Assembly: GCA_945862385.1 (NCBI GenBank)
Contig: CAMAXV010000004.1
Span: 1-64,000 of the forward strand
DNA from: Chitinophaga pinensis
GTDB lineage: Bacteria; Bacteroidota; Bacteroidia; Chitinophagales; Chitinophagaceae
Reading direction: 5' to 3'
DNA: 64,000 bases
Shown: positions 8,108 through 17,136 of the stretch, piece by piece
Position numbering within the stretch: the stretch's first letter is position 1
Layout of the letters: every line of letters starts with the position of its first letter
The notes under the pieces: model-generated
Databases searched by the model: none
What the model was told of the DNA's origin: nothing
What the model saw: the letters and a program-made list of their open reading frames with translations, nothing else
Made by a program: the position numbers and the translations under genes

Positions 8108-9492
8108 TAGTAACTGCTGTTGATATCAAATGATTCCAAAGCCTTGACAAAAGCTGCAAGAAACTTTGATCCCAAACCGCCATCAATTATCCTGTGATCA
8201 TAAGACATTGAAACGAACATCATATGTCTTATTGCGATGCTATCACCTTTTTCTGATTCAATGACAACAGGCTTCTTTTTGATTGCACCAACAGCCAGAA
8301 TGGCAACCTGGGGTTGATTGATAATGGGTGTTCCCATCAGGCTTCCAAATGTTCCGATATTGGTAAACGTAAATGTGCCATGCTGGGTATCTGCAGGTTG
8401 AAGTTTTCCCGATCTTGCTTTATCAGCAAGTCTGTTGACCTGCCTGACCAATCCCAGCATACTGAGCTGATCCGCATTTTTGATAACAGGAACAATGAGA
8501 TTACCATTGGGCAAAGCTGTAGCCATCCCTATATTGATATCTTTCTTAAGGATTATCTTATCTCCACTTAAACTTGAATTCAAAAGTGGAAATTCCTTGA
8601 TACTCTTGGTGATGGCTTCAATAAAAATGGGAGTATAGGTAATTTTTTCACCTTCCCGTTTCTCAAATGCGCCTTTAATTTTTTCTCTCCACTTTACAAG
8701 ATTGGTGACATCTGCTTCTGCAAAGCTGGTAACATGCGCACTGGTAGCAATGCTTCGTGTCATGTGCTCCGAAATCATTTTCCTCATCCGGTCCATTTCA
8801 ATAATTTCACCGTTGCCACCTGATGTGAAATCTTCATTTATTTCGGGTGCAGAAGCTGGTTGCTGATTTTTATTTTCAGCAGTCGGCTCATTGGATTGGG
8901 TATATGATGAAGGATGCTGTATGTCTGAATTTACCTTGATACCTGATTTTCTTTTTTCCAGGTAGTCTAATAAGTCTTTTTTACTAACCCGGCCATCATT
9001 TCCTGTACCGGGTATATTTGCCAATTCACTGAAGTCAATTCCTTCGCTGGCTGCAATATTCATTACCAGCGGTGAATAGAATCTTGCAGTATTTTGTTTT
9101 ACTGGTATTTCATGCTGAACGGGTTGATAAGGAACGAATGCACCTGATTCTTTTTCCTCGATTATAACCTGAGGATTTTCAATTGGAGCCTGAGTATAGG
9201 CTTCAGTTTGCATTACAGGTGTTACCGGAATAATAGGTTCTTGCAATGTATCCTTAGTTCTGATTCTGGCAATTACTGAACCAATTGCAATAACATCATT
9301 TTCCTTACATAAAATTTCTTCCAAAGTGCCTTCTGCAGTAGATGGCACTTCACTATCAACCTTGTCTGTTGCAATTTCCAGCAAAGAGTCATCATTGTTA
9401 ACCCAGTCTCCGGGCTTTTTGAGCCACCTTAATACGGTAGCTTCCATGATTCCTTCGCCGAGCTTTGGCATTGTTATATTAACAAGGGACAT
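8107..9492 (-). CDS. 2-oxoacid dehydrogenase E2 subunit (dihydrolipoamide acyltransferase)
   Basis: The E2 core of a 2-oxoacid dehydrogenase complex transfers acyl groups from lipoamide to CoA. The domains are in standard order. A lipoyl domain occupies residues 1-80, with the lipoylated lysine at about K44 in TDKVDSEVPS. A Pro/Gln/Glu-rich linker follows, then an E3-binding domain near 135-180 (SPLVMNIAASEGID ... GRVSKKDLL). The catalytic domain follows a second linker and ends in SYDHRIIDGG with His433 and Asp437. The DKVDSEVP form resembles branched-chain or mixed-substrate E2 proteins more than classical pyruvate E2. No E1 or E3 gene is nearby. It lies 72 bases after cinA and overlaps the radical SAM gene. 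lipA, which makes its cofactor, is about 50 kb away in this window. Confidence 0.92.
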   Translation of the reverse strand: MSLVNITMPKLGEGIMEATVLRWLKKPGDWVNNDDSLLEIATDKVDSEVPSTAEGTLEEILCKENDVIAIGSVIARIRTKDTLQEPIIPVTPVMQTEAYTQAPIENPQVIIEEKESGAFVPYQPVQHEIPVKQNTARFYSPLVMNIAASEGIDFSELANIPGTGNDGRVSKKDLLDYLEKRKSGIKVNSDIQHPSSYTQSNEPTAENKNQQPASAPEINEDFTSGGNGEIIEMDRMRKMISEHMTRSIATSAHVTSFAEADVTNLVKWREKIKGAFEKREGEKITYTPIFIEAITKSIKEFPLLNSSLSGDKIILKKDINIGMATALPNGNLIVPVIKNADQLSMLGLVRQVNRLADKARSGKLQPADTQHGTFTFTNIGTFGSLMGTPIINQPQVAILAVGAIKKKPVVIESEKGDSIAIRHMMFVSMSYDHRIIDGGLGSKFLAAFVKALESFDINSSY

Positions 9493-9564
9493 CTTTTGAA
9501 TTTCAGGTAATTATACGTAAAAATACGATAGAAATAATACAGTACGCTCAAACTTCTCATCAAG

Positions 9565-10812
9565 TTATCCCATATTTTTCCTCAAAAAATTTAAGGCCTG
9601 TATGGCTGTCAATTCAATATTTCTTGTCCTGTCAAATCTGAATTGAAAAGTTGTTGATACGGTTTTGTTTTTTAAACTAACAGCCACACAAACATATCCA
9701 ACTGGTTTTGTATCAGTTCCTCCTCCAGGGCCCATTATCCCTGATGTGGCCAGGCCGAAGTCTGATCCTGTCTTCAACCGAATGCCTTCAGCCATTTTCT
9801 CAACGGTCTGAATGCTTACTGCACCAAACTCCTCAAGGATTTCCGCTGGTACATTGAGCAAAGACATTTTTAATTCATTGGAATAGCTCACGATTCCACC
9901 AAAAAAAAACTGGCTGCTTCCTGCCAGTGATGTGATCAGGTGTGCAATATACCCTCCTGTGCAGCTTTCCGCTATGCTCAGTGTTTTAGACTGCTCCATC
10001 ATTTTAGCTGAAACTGCGGCCTGCATAGATAGATCCTCATCTGCAACGAGGTGTTCTTGCACAATTATTTTGAGGGCGTTGAATTGTTTTTCAATTTCTG
10101 CCTGATATGAGGGATGACTTGTGGTAAGCCGAAGTCTCACCATGCCATAGCTGGGCAGGTATGCAAGTTTTATTTCGGGTGGGAGCAGTTGTTCAAAAGG
10201 ACTCAAAATTTCCGCCAGAAATGATTCACCTATTCCTACAGTTAACATTGTTTTGTGAATAATTTTGTCTACGCTGAAATGATTTATCAGCCATGGAATA
10301 ACATCGTCAGACATCATTCCTTTCATTTCATGTGGCACGCCTGGCATGCTTACATAAACACAATTGTTTTTTTCAAAAAGCATGCCGGGGGCAGTCCCCC
10401 TCTTGTTGGGAATTACAACACAGGTATTGGGAACTTCAGCTTGTTTAAGGTTACGTTCAATGAGAGGTTTTCCTAATTTGTTTGAAAAAATATCAATGAC
10501 ATTATCCAGTGCTCCCTGATCCACAACGAGTTCCCCATCAAAAAATTTGCACAACAAGGGTTTTGTGATGTCATCTGCTGTTGGCCCAAGTCCCCCTGTG
10601 ATCAGGATAATATTGGCAAATGCGGATTCCTGTTCAATTGCCTGCCATATATCATCCCAATTGTCTCCTACAGCCAACCTGCGTCTTACAGCAATACCCG
10701 ACTCATTCAAAGCAATTCCCATCCAGGCGCTGTTGGTATCAATGGTCTGACCGATTAACAATTCATCACCAATGGTTATGATTGAGGCAATACCTTTTTG
10801 CTTATTTATCAT
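9565..10812 (-). CDS. cinA: CinA-like protein / nicotinamide-nucleotide amidohydrolase
   Basis: The 415-aa protein has both CinA halves. The N-terminal MoCF-like domain carries GDELLIGQTIDTNS and the GGLGPTADD motif. The C-terminal CinA domain carries AESCTGGYIAH, SYSNELK and ATSGIMGPGGG. Family members deamidate nicotinamide mononucleotide in pyridine-nucleotide recycling; the N-terminal domain has ADP-ribose pyrophosphatase activity in some homologues. The length matches the usual 410-430 aa. The ATG start overlaps the last four bases of the thioesterase gene (ATGA type), indicating translational coupling. Any role in competence, the origin of the name, is not supported here. Confidence 0.93.
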   Translation of the reverse strand: MINKQKGIASIITIGDELLIGQTIDTNSAWMGIALNESGIAVRRRLAVGDNWDDIWQAIEQESAFANIILITGGLGPTADDITKPLLCKFFDGELVVDQGALDNVIDIFSNKLGKPLIERNLKQAEVPNTCVVIPNKRGTAPGMLFEKNNCVYVSMPGVPHEMKGMMSDDVIPWLINHFSVDKIIHKTMLTVGIGESFLAEILSPFEQLLPPEIKLAYLPSYGMVRLRLTTSHPSYQAEIEKQFNALKIIVQEHLVADEDLSMQAAVSAKMMEQSKTLSIAESCTGGYIAHLITSLAGSSQFFFGGIVSYSNELKMSLLNVPAEILEEFGAVSIQTVEKMAEGIRLKTGSDFGLATSGIMGPGGGTDTKPVGYVCVAVSLKNKTVSTTFQFRFDRTRNIELTAIQALNFLRKNMG

Positions 10813-11234
10813 AAAGTTGGTGTGTTTTCAAAAAACGGAGTAAGTTTATTAAGGAGTATTTCTGGTATAGCGATTTTTGAAAAGCTGGATTTATCCATGA
10901 AATAAAGCTTTATATAGCCAATGCAAAGCAATTGATTATCAGCGTTATATATCTCATTCTTAAAAAGTATTGCGTGATTGGTTGGCAGTTGTTCAAGTAT
11001 TGTTCTCACTGTGAGCAGGTCATCGTATTTTGCCGGTCTAATGAATTTACAATCCAGACTTACAACTGGCATCAGTATTCCGGCTTTTTCAAGATCCTTG
11101 TATACTATACCAAGTGATCGCATAGAATCAGTCCTTCCTGCTTCAAAATATTCTACATACTTACCATGATAGACAACCTGCATCTGATCTGTGTCTGCAT
11201 AGCGCACCCTAACATGTGTATCAAAGCTGAACAT
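10809..11234 (-). CDS. YbgC/4HBT-type acyl-CoA thioesterase
   Basis: This is a hot-dog-fold thioesterase of the 4-hydroxybenzoyl-CoA thioesterase/YbgC group, 141 aa. VRYADTDQMQVVYHGKYVEYFEAGR near the N-terminus contains the catalytic Asp region (ADTDQMQ) and the YxxYFE helix. Such enzymes hydrolyse short or medium acyl-CoA thioesters in the cytosol. The gene sits 7 bases after the DoxX gene and overlaps cinA by 4 bases. The tol-pal genes that often accompany ybgC are not present. Substrate is unknown. Confidence 0.85.
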   Translation of the reverse strand: MFSFDTHVRVRYADTDQMQVVYHGKYVEYFEAGRTDSMRSLGIVYKDLEKAGILMPVVSLDCKFIRPAKYDDLLTVRTILEQLPTNHAILFKNEIYNADNQLLCIGYIKLYFMDKSSFSKIAIPEILLNKLTPFFENTPTL

Positions 11235-11241
11235 GATATTG

Positions 11242-11649
11242 TTATTTACTCGCTATCCCGTCTATACTTACTTTTCCTGGTCCGCATAGCAAAAGCGTAA
11301 TGAAAATACTCAAAAACAAACTTGCCTTTTCGCCAGTCTGAAAAAAATCCATTTGGTGAACCTTAAAAACAGCCACTCCCATAATAATTACCAGAGGGAT
11401 TGCTACCACTCTGGTAAACAAGCCTAAAGTGATGAAAAGGGCACAAAAGAATTCAGCAAAAATGGCAAGCAGCAGTGAATTTTCAGTTCCGATATTTAAA
11501 AAGTTGTAAAATGTTGCCTTTTTTTCGCCGTAATGTACCAGTTTGTCGTATCCATGAGACATCATCAGTACTCCTGCAATGAGTCTCAGGACTAAAGCGG
11601 AAAGGTTATATAAAAGTGGACTGTAATGGATGCTAAGCAGTTTTTTCAT
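11242..11649 (-). CDS. DoxX-family membrane protein
   Basis: This small membrane protein of about 135 aa has four hydrophobic helices, with MSHGYDKLVHYG after the first helix and LLLAIFAEFFCALFITLGLF in the middle, the DoxX signature layout. The ORF track adds 16 upstream residues; the ATG at 11649 (MKKLLSIHYSP) is the more natural start and leaves a leader of about 40 bases from a good -7 box. DoxX proteins are linked to redox or quinone-associated functions in some bacteria, but the role is generally undefined. It is the first gene of the minus-strand cluster with the thioesterase and cinA. Confidence 0.82.
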   Translation of the reverse strand: MKKLLSIHYSPLLYNLSALVLRLIAGVLMMSHGYDKLVHYGEKKATFYNFLNIGTENSLLLAIFAEFFCALFITLGLFTRVVAIPLVIIMGVAVFKVHQMDFFQTGEKASLFLSIFITLLLCGPGKVSIDGIASK

Positions 11650-11694
11650 TGGTTTAAGTTGGCAACTGATTAAAATCTTCGTTAAAGTGAGGAA

Positions 11695-11702
11695 CAAAGT
11701 TA
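11695..11702 (-). promoter_or_regulatory. Bacteroidota -7 box for the DoxX-thioesterase-cinA cluster
   Basis: On the minus strand the sequence is TAACTTTG, an exact TAnnTTTG match, about 46 bases before the DoxX ATG. No TTTG is found at the ideal 19-bp spacing upstream. Confidence 0.5.
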
Positions 11703-11733
11703 AGATATTGCATGGATCTCAGTATTTTCAAAT

Positions 11734-11741
11734 TATTTTTG
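11734..11741 (+). promoter_or_regulatory. Possible -7 box for the TPR operon
   Basis: TATTTTTG matches TAnnTTTG 24 bases before the TPR-protein ATG. A TTG lies 23 bases further upstream. The surrounding DNA is very AT-rich, so the match could be accidental. Confidence 0.35.
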
Positions 11742-11765
11742 AAGAAGTAAATCCCAGTATAGCTT

Positions 11766-14700
11766 ATGAAGTCATTTTTGCCAATTGGGCTCAAATTTTT
11801 GCTAGGTTTAGTTGTTTTTTGTTCATCTCTTTTCGTTCAGGGGCAAGTTACCCGAACGATGGCTCCTTCATTCTTACAAGTTGAGAAAGCAAAATCTTTG
11901 TTCAATTCAAAACAATTTGATGCTGCAGGTTCATACATCTCATCCATTACGAGTTCAGCCAATGCTTCCGTTTTGTTTTCTGCACAGGACTTAGCTGATT
12001 TGCAGTATATACAATTGATTTCAGGGGTTATTATGCACCAGCAACCAATCATCAGAAGTGCTCAAGAGTTGATGAGTGCTACAGGAGACCGCAATACGCA
12101 GGTAAAACTGGCATATCATCTTGGTCACCATAACTTTTCAACTTCCGATTTTAGCCGAGCGCTTGAATTTCTGGAGCAAACCGATCCACTGTATTTATCA
12201 AATGATGAAAATGAAAGAGTTCAGTTCGAAAAAGGGATATCTTATTTTTCACAGCAAAAATTCGATAATGCTAAGCCTTATTTGCGCAGTATTGATCAAC
12301 TTGGTACATCACCATACTTGGTAGATGTTAGGTATTACCTTGGGTTTATTGCATTTTCCGAAAAAAAATATGAAGAGGCTGGATCCTATTTTAAATTAAT
12401 CGAGTCTGCTCCGGCGTATATAAACATCATTCCTTTTTACCAGGCTTGTATTGCACAGTCTACAGGTAATTTCTCCAAAGCCATTTCGTATGGCGAAAAG
12501 TACCTGAAGTCCGGAGATCAGCTTCAAATTCAGGCAACAACACTTTTACTTGCATCTGCATACCATAATACAGGTGATTATGTAAAGTCTGTTGCCTTAT
12601 TCATTAAGGCTAAAGGGCAGGGAATTGAATTGACTGAAGTTCAGCACTTTGAGCTTGGTTCTGCCTATTATGCAACAGGTCAGTATGCCAAGGCAATTAC
12701 AGAATTGAAACCACTATCCTCTTCAAACGGCCAACTTGCTGCAAAATCGATGCTTTTATTGGGCAATAGTTATCTTCAGTCTGGCCAGAAAGCCAATGCA
12801 AGAAGTGCTTTTCAAATTTGTAGCTCTACACTTGAGGAAGGACCTCAATTGGATAATGTCAGGTTTCAGCTGGCAAAGCTTTCCCTGGAATTGGGCTTTG
12901 AAGATATGGCTGTGCAGGAGCTGAATAAGATCATAGCGGAGCAGAGGCAGTCCGTTCATGTAAATGAGGCAAGAGCGATATTGGTCGACTATTATGCCAA
13001 GACAAATAATTATCGCCAGGCACTCATACTCATTCAGGATGGTAAAGTAGATCCATTGACCATGCAGAAAGTGGCACCAAGAATTTATTTTGGCAGGGGA
13101 GTTGAACTGATTAATGATTTACAATATGAAGATGCGGATAAGTTACTCTCTGCAATTGCATCATATAAAAACGCTCCGTTTTATCCCCCGTCATTGTTTT
13201 GGAGGGGTGAGATTGCATCTCGGAAAGATCAGGTTTCACTTGTTATCAGGTTTACACAGGATTACTTAAAAGTAAGGCAAAATGATTTTGGACAAGCGAA
13301 TGAAGATAATGCCTATTACAATTTGGGATATGCATATTTAGATCAGGAAGATTACAAATCTGCATTAGTATGTTTTGAAAAAATTAGTCAATCAAAAATG
13401 CCTATTTCCAACGATTACAGGAGGGAAGCTGTGTTAAGGGCAGCTGATTGCGCATTTATGCTAAAAAATGTAGACAAGGCCAGAACTTTATATCAATCCA
13501 TGAGAGACAAGCCCGGTTATGGTGCTGATTATGCCTATTTTCAAGGAGCACTTATTGAAGGTGCAAAGTCAGCCGATAAAAAGATTAACCAATTAAAAAT
13601 ATTAGAATCCCGGTTTCCGCAATCCGAACTTATGCCTCTTGTAACCATGGAATTGGCCGATACCTATATGTCTGAAGAGCAATATGACAAGTCAATTCCA
13701 TATCTTAAAAGAATACCATCTCTGGTAGATAAGGATGATGACCGCATGCCGGAGTCCTATATTAAATTGGGAATTGCATACTACAACCTGAATAAGCCAG
13801 ATGAGACTATAACCTATTATAAAAAACTGATTGATCAATATCCGGCATCTGAATATGCACAGGAAGCATTGGAGTCTGCCAAGTCTTTGTTTGTTGAAAC
13901 CGGGCAGATTTCAGCATATGAATCCTTTCTTGCTTCAACAGGAAGAACCGTTGATCAACTCCAAAAGGATTCATTAACCTTTCAATATGTGCAAACAATA
14001 TATGCGGAAGGAAATAATGTTGCTTCCTTAAAGGTGCTTGATGAGTATATCAAGAATTTTCCAAATGGACTTTTTATTGCAGATGTGCTTAATTACAAAG
14101 GTGAAATGCTCTTAAAAAGTAAAGACTGGAAAAATGCTGCAATCCTGTTTGAGCAGTTGGGGACAAAAGGGGTTAGTAAATACCAGGAAAAAGCACTTCG
14201 CCAATCCGGGAAGCTATATTTCTTTGAGTTAAAAGATTATGAATCAGCGCTCAGGGTTTTTTTACAATTATCTGAAATTTCATCCAATCCCGAAGCAGTA
14301 CTCGAAGCACTTCGTGGAACAGTAAGATCATATTATTATCAGAAAAAATGGAATGAGGGCAAATCATCGGCTAATTCATTAATTGGAAATGCTATTTCTA
14401 CAGCAGACGATAAGTCATTTGCAAATACAATTTTAGGATATGCTGAGCAATTATCAGGCTCATTGATTCAATCGTCTTTTTATTTCAAGGCTGTAATCAA
14501 TAACAGCAATTCAGCACTTGCCGCAGAAAGTAGGTTCCAGCTTGCGATGAATCAATTTTTATCAGGGAATTATACAGAATCTGAGAATCTCGCTACCATT
14601 GCAATTGAAAAATCAGGTTCTTATGAATTTTGGATAACGAAATCATATATTTTACTCGGACAAATCTTCTTAGAGCAAAAGGATTATTTTAATGCGAAGG

Positions 14701-14810
14701 CAACTTTAAAGAGTGTTGTTGATAATTGTACAATCTTGACATTAAAGCAGGAAGCAATTGAATTACTGAGTAAAGTTGAAAAAATTGAAAATAATGCGAT
14801 ATCCAAATAA
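11766..14810 (+). CDS. Large secreted tetratricopeptide-repeat protein
   Basis: The 1014-aa protein begins with a signal peptide (MKSFLPIGLKFLLGLVVF, cleavage near VQGQ). The rest is helical repeats of TPR type through its whole length, for example FELGSAYYATGQYAKAI, AYYNLGYAYLDQEDYKSAL and YIKLGIAYYNLNKPDETI, spaced about 34-40 residues apart. It is probably a periplasmic scaffold. No catalytic motif is visible. The stop codon overlaps the start region of the next gene, which encodes a beta-barrel protein, and a HU-CCDC81-like gene follows. The gene order suggests the TPR protein works at the cell envelope with that barrel. Binding partners and exact function are inference only. Confidence 0.85.
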   Translation: MKSFLPIGLKFLLGLVVFCSSLFVQGQVTRTMAPSFLQVEKAKSLFNSKQFDAAGSYISSITSSANASVLFSAQDLADLQYIQLISGVIMHQQPIIRSAQELMSATGDRNTQVKLAYHLGHHNFSTSDFSRALEFLEQTDPLYLSNDENERVQFEKGISYFSQQKFDNAKPYLRSIDQLGTSPYLVDVRYYLGFIAFSEKKYEEAGSYFKLIESAPAYINIIPFYQACIAQSTGNFSKAISYGEKYLKSGDQLQIQATTLLLASAYHNTGDYVKSVALFIKAKGQGIELTEVQHFELGSAYYATGQYAKAITELKPLSSSNGQLAAKSMLLLGNSYLQSGQKANARSAFQICSSTLEEGPQLDNVRFQLAKLSLELGFEDMAVQELNKIIAEQRQSVHVNEARAILVDYYAKTNNYRQALILIQDGKVDPLTMQKVAPRIYFGRGVELINDLQYEDADKLLSAIASYKNAPFYPPSLFWRGEIASRKDQVSLVIRFTQDYLKVRQNDFGQANEDNAYYNLGYAYLDQEDYKSALVCFEKISQSKMPISNDYRREAVLRAADCAFMLKNVDKARTLYQSMRDKPGYGADYAYFQGALIEGAKSADKKINQLKILESRFPQSELMPLVTMELADTYMSEEQYDKSIPYLKRIPSLVDKDDDRMPESYIKLGIAYYNLNKPDETITYYKKLIDQYPASEYAQEALESAKSLFVETGQISAYESFLASTGRTVDQLQKDSLTFQYVQTIYAEGNNVASLKVLDEYIKNFPNGLFIADVLNYKGEMLLKSKDWKNAAILFEQLGTKGVSKYQEKALRQSGKLYFFELKDYESALRVFLQLSEISSNPEAVLEALRGTVRSYYYQKKWNEGKSSANSLIGNAISTADDKSFANTILGYAEQLSGSLIQSSFYFKAVINNSNSALAAESRFQLAMNQFLSGNYTESENLATIAIEKSGSYEFWITKSYILLGQIFLEQKDYFNAKATLKSVVDNCTILTLKQEAIELLSKVEKIENNAISK

Positions 14811-16461
14811 AGTTGAATTTCTTTTGTCTTTCACTGTTATAACAGTATTACTTTTGTTATTGACGAATGCTGATCTGCATGCACAGATTGACAGAAACAG
14901 AAAGGAGGAAATAAACATTACTTCTGCATTTAAGCCAAGTATAGTTAGAACGGGCAAACTTGAATTTCGTGCTGATCCTCCACTAAAAGATACATCGGCA
15001 TATGTATTCAGGTACAATCAGTCAACATTGAATTTTAAAACTTCAGTTGGTCCGATTGAAGTGAAGCCCATAGCTTTTAAATCAGATACGGATGCTGATA
15101 ATATTTCAGGCGAAACTTTTTTTGCTAAATTGGGTTATGGAAATATTCAGAATCCATTTGCATCACTAAGTTATAATTCTAAATCTCAGGGTAATCACTT
15201 TTCACTGCATGCTGATCATAATTCTGCTAAAGGTAGTTTTGCTGATCAACAATATGCTAATTCTTCATTACTTGCAAAGTTTAGTAAGCGTATCAATGAA
15301 AATCAGGTTGCAGACTTTTCTGCCGGGTACGATTTTAACGCATATAAATTGTACGGATACGATCATGACGCTATAACAATTCCTTCAGATCAGATTCAAC
15401 AGAACTATCACCATGCCTTTGGTGGATTGTCATATCAATATGTTGCAGGATCTGATGGTCAAACTTTGTTTACACCTTCCATGCGATATGATTATTTTAG
15501 GACTAACCGGCTAGTGAGTGAAAATCAATTGTTAATTAAAATGCCCGTTTCTTTCAGAATAGCTTCCGGATTGCATCTGAAAACAGCTATTGATATACAT
15601 GCATTGCAGCTAAGTCAGAATAGCAAACAGCAGGACGCTAAAACATTGATTCAGGTACCCCTCAATATTGAATATGCTGTAAACCAGATAATGTTGTTTG
15701 GGGGAATAACTCCGGTGTTAAAAAATGATAAACTTTCTGTTCTGCCTGAGATACAGGTTTCATACAAGCTTCCGGAAACGAGTGTCAAGGTTAAGGTTGG
15801 TTTTCATAACGAATTGAATATCAACTCTATGTATAAGTTGAACCAGATAAATCCTTTCATACTTCCTGTTGATACGTTAACCATTTTTCAGGAACAGCAA
15901 TATTTTGCAGGATTTGATCTACATAGTGCTAAAGGATTGCAGTTGTCAGTAAAAACCGGATATTCACAATTTAAGAATCAACCATTATTTATCAATAATG
16001 GAGCATTTGGCAATGAATTGAAAGTGCTCAATGAAACTTCATTGTCTGCCTTGATGCTTGACGCTAATCTGACCTATATCTTTTCAAATAATCTTAAATT
16101 CAGTTCAGGCTTAAAAGGATATTCTTTTCAGAAACAAAGTGATTATGATGAAGCATATGGGTTATTGCCACTTGAACTATTATTTAGGCTTGATTGGGAG
16201 CCGCTTGAGCAACTTAAAACAAGATTTACTACTGTTTTGTGGAGTGGTACAATGTCAAAAACTGGCAATAATACTGATATTAAATTGCAGGATGCCGCTG
16301 ATATAAGTATGGGTGTGGAATACAAATTAAATAAAAAATGGGCACTATGGATTGATTTAAATAATATTGCCAATTCCCGCTATCAGCGATGGAATCAATA
16401 TCCATCTTTTGGATTTAATTTCATTGGTGGCGTCCGTTATGCTTTTAACAAAAAGGATTAA
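14794..16461 (+). CDS. Outer-membrane beta-barrel protein (TonB-receptor-like)
   Basis: A signal sequence (long hydrophobic stretch ending near LHAQ) is followed by a short periplasmic segment and then alternating polar/aromatic strands to the end. The C-terminus finishes GGVRYAFNKKD, typical of an outer-membrane strand. At about 555 aa it is shorter than a classical TonB receptor, and I see neither a clear plug domain nor a carboxypeptidase-regulatory-like domain. The ATG at 14794 overlaps the TPR gene by 17 bases; the track's TTG at 14776 is less likely. Tight coupling to the TPR gene suggests an outer-membrane partner of that protein. Substrate transport is not demonstrated. Confidence 0.78.
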   Translation: MRYPNKVEFLLSFTVITVLLLLLTNADLHAQIDRNRKEEINITSAFKPSIVRTGKLEFRADPPLKDTSAYVFRYNQSTLNFKTSVGPIEVKPIAFKSDTDADNISGETFFAKLGYGNIQNPFASLSYNSKSQGNHFSLHADHNSAKGSFADQQYANSSLLAKFSKRINENQVADFSAGYDFNAYKLYGYDHDAITIPSDQIQQNYHHAFGGLSYQYVAGSDGQTLFTPSMRYDYFRTNRLVSENQLLIKMPVSFRIASGLHLKTAIDIHALQLSQNSKQQDAKTLIQVPLNIEYAVNQIMLFGGITPVLKNDKLSVLPEIQVSYKLPETSVKVKVGFHNELNINSMYKLNQINPFILPVDTLTIFQEQQYFAGFDLHSAKGLQLSVKTGYSQFKNQPLFINNGAFGNELKVLNETSLSALMLDANLTYIFSNNLKFSSGLKGYSFQKQSDYDEAYGLLPLELLFRLDWEPLEQLKTRFTTVLWSGTMSKTGNNTDIKLQDAADISMGVEYKLNKKWALWIDLNNIANSRYQRWNQYPSFGFNFIGGVRYAFNKKD

Positions 16462-16468
16462 ACTCATT

Positions 16469-17131
16469 ATGTTGCCTACTCAGTTGCCACAGGTGCTTTA
16501 CCGTTATTTCTCTCTAAATGGGATGGTTCATATTCCAGGTTTGGGTCAGCTTAATCTTTGCAGGATACCAGCAATTAATGATTTTATAGGAAAAAAAATA
16601 CTCCCATTCAGCTATGTTATCCGTTATGATCGATGGGAAGAAAAAATGCCTGATGAACAGTTAAGCTACATCCAGAAACATATAGGGTTAGAAACAGATA
16701 ATTTAGTATTAGCTTTGAAAAATCTGGAAGAGGATATGAAAACCAGGTTGCAGGCGGAAGGTAAAATTGAATGGCAGGGAGTAGGATCTTTTATCCTTAA
16801 TGAGCATGGAGATATTTTGTTTCATCAAAAAAATCATGCAACCGTAACCCATACTGATGTTAGGTATAAACATGTTTTACGTGAGAAAATAGATCACCCT
16901 GTAATTGTGGGCGAGCAAGAGAAAACACTTGCGGAAATGGAAGAATATTTTGAAGATAAAACAACTAAAAAGTTTATTAAAGGCTGGAAGCTTGGTGCGC
17001 TCATTTTGTTTTTGCTTATAATAGCTATTTTATCTGCAAGATTCTTCATCGGGAATTATTCTATTTTTGAACCCACATTGAGCCCGTTGCATTCTGCAGA
17101 ACCTTCGGTATCACACATCCTTATGAAATAG
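16469..17131 (+). CDS. HU-CCDC81-like bitopic membrane protein without a visible SPOR domain
   Basis: About 220 aa from the ATG at 16469; the track start inside the barrel gene is a read-back extension. The N-terminal 130 residues (LYRYFSLNGMVHIPGLGQL..., later WQGVGSFILNEHGDILF) resemble the HU-CCDC81 domains of Bacteroidota proteins that often also carry SPOR domains. A membrane helix follows near residues 170-195 (LGALILFLLIIAILSA), then a short tail. No peptidoglycan-binding SPOR domain is visible, which differs from the common architecture. It lies 7 bases after the barrel gene and 5 bases before the methyltransferase gene. A link between cell envelope and cytoplasm is plausible but inferred. 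Confidence 0.7.
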   Translation: MLPTQLPQVLYRYFSLNGMVHIPGLGQLNLCRIPAINDFIGKKILPFSYVIRYDRWEEKMPDEQLSYIQKHIGLETDNLVLALKNLEEDMKTRLQAEGKIEWQGVGSFILNEHGDILFHQKNHATVTHTDVRYKHVLREKIDHPVIVGEQEKTLAEMEEYFEDKTTKKFIKGWKLGALILFLLIIAILSARFFIGNYSIFEPTLSPLHSAEPSVSHILMK

Positions 17132-17136
17132 TCTTC

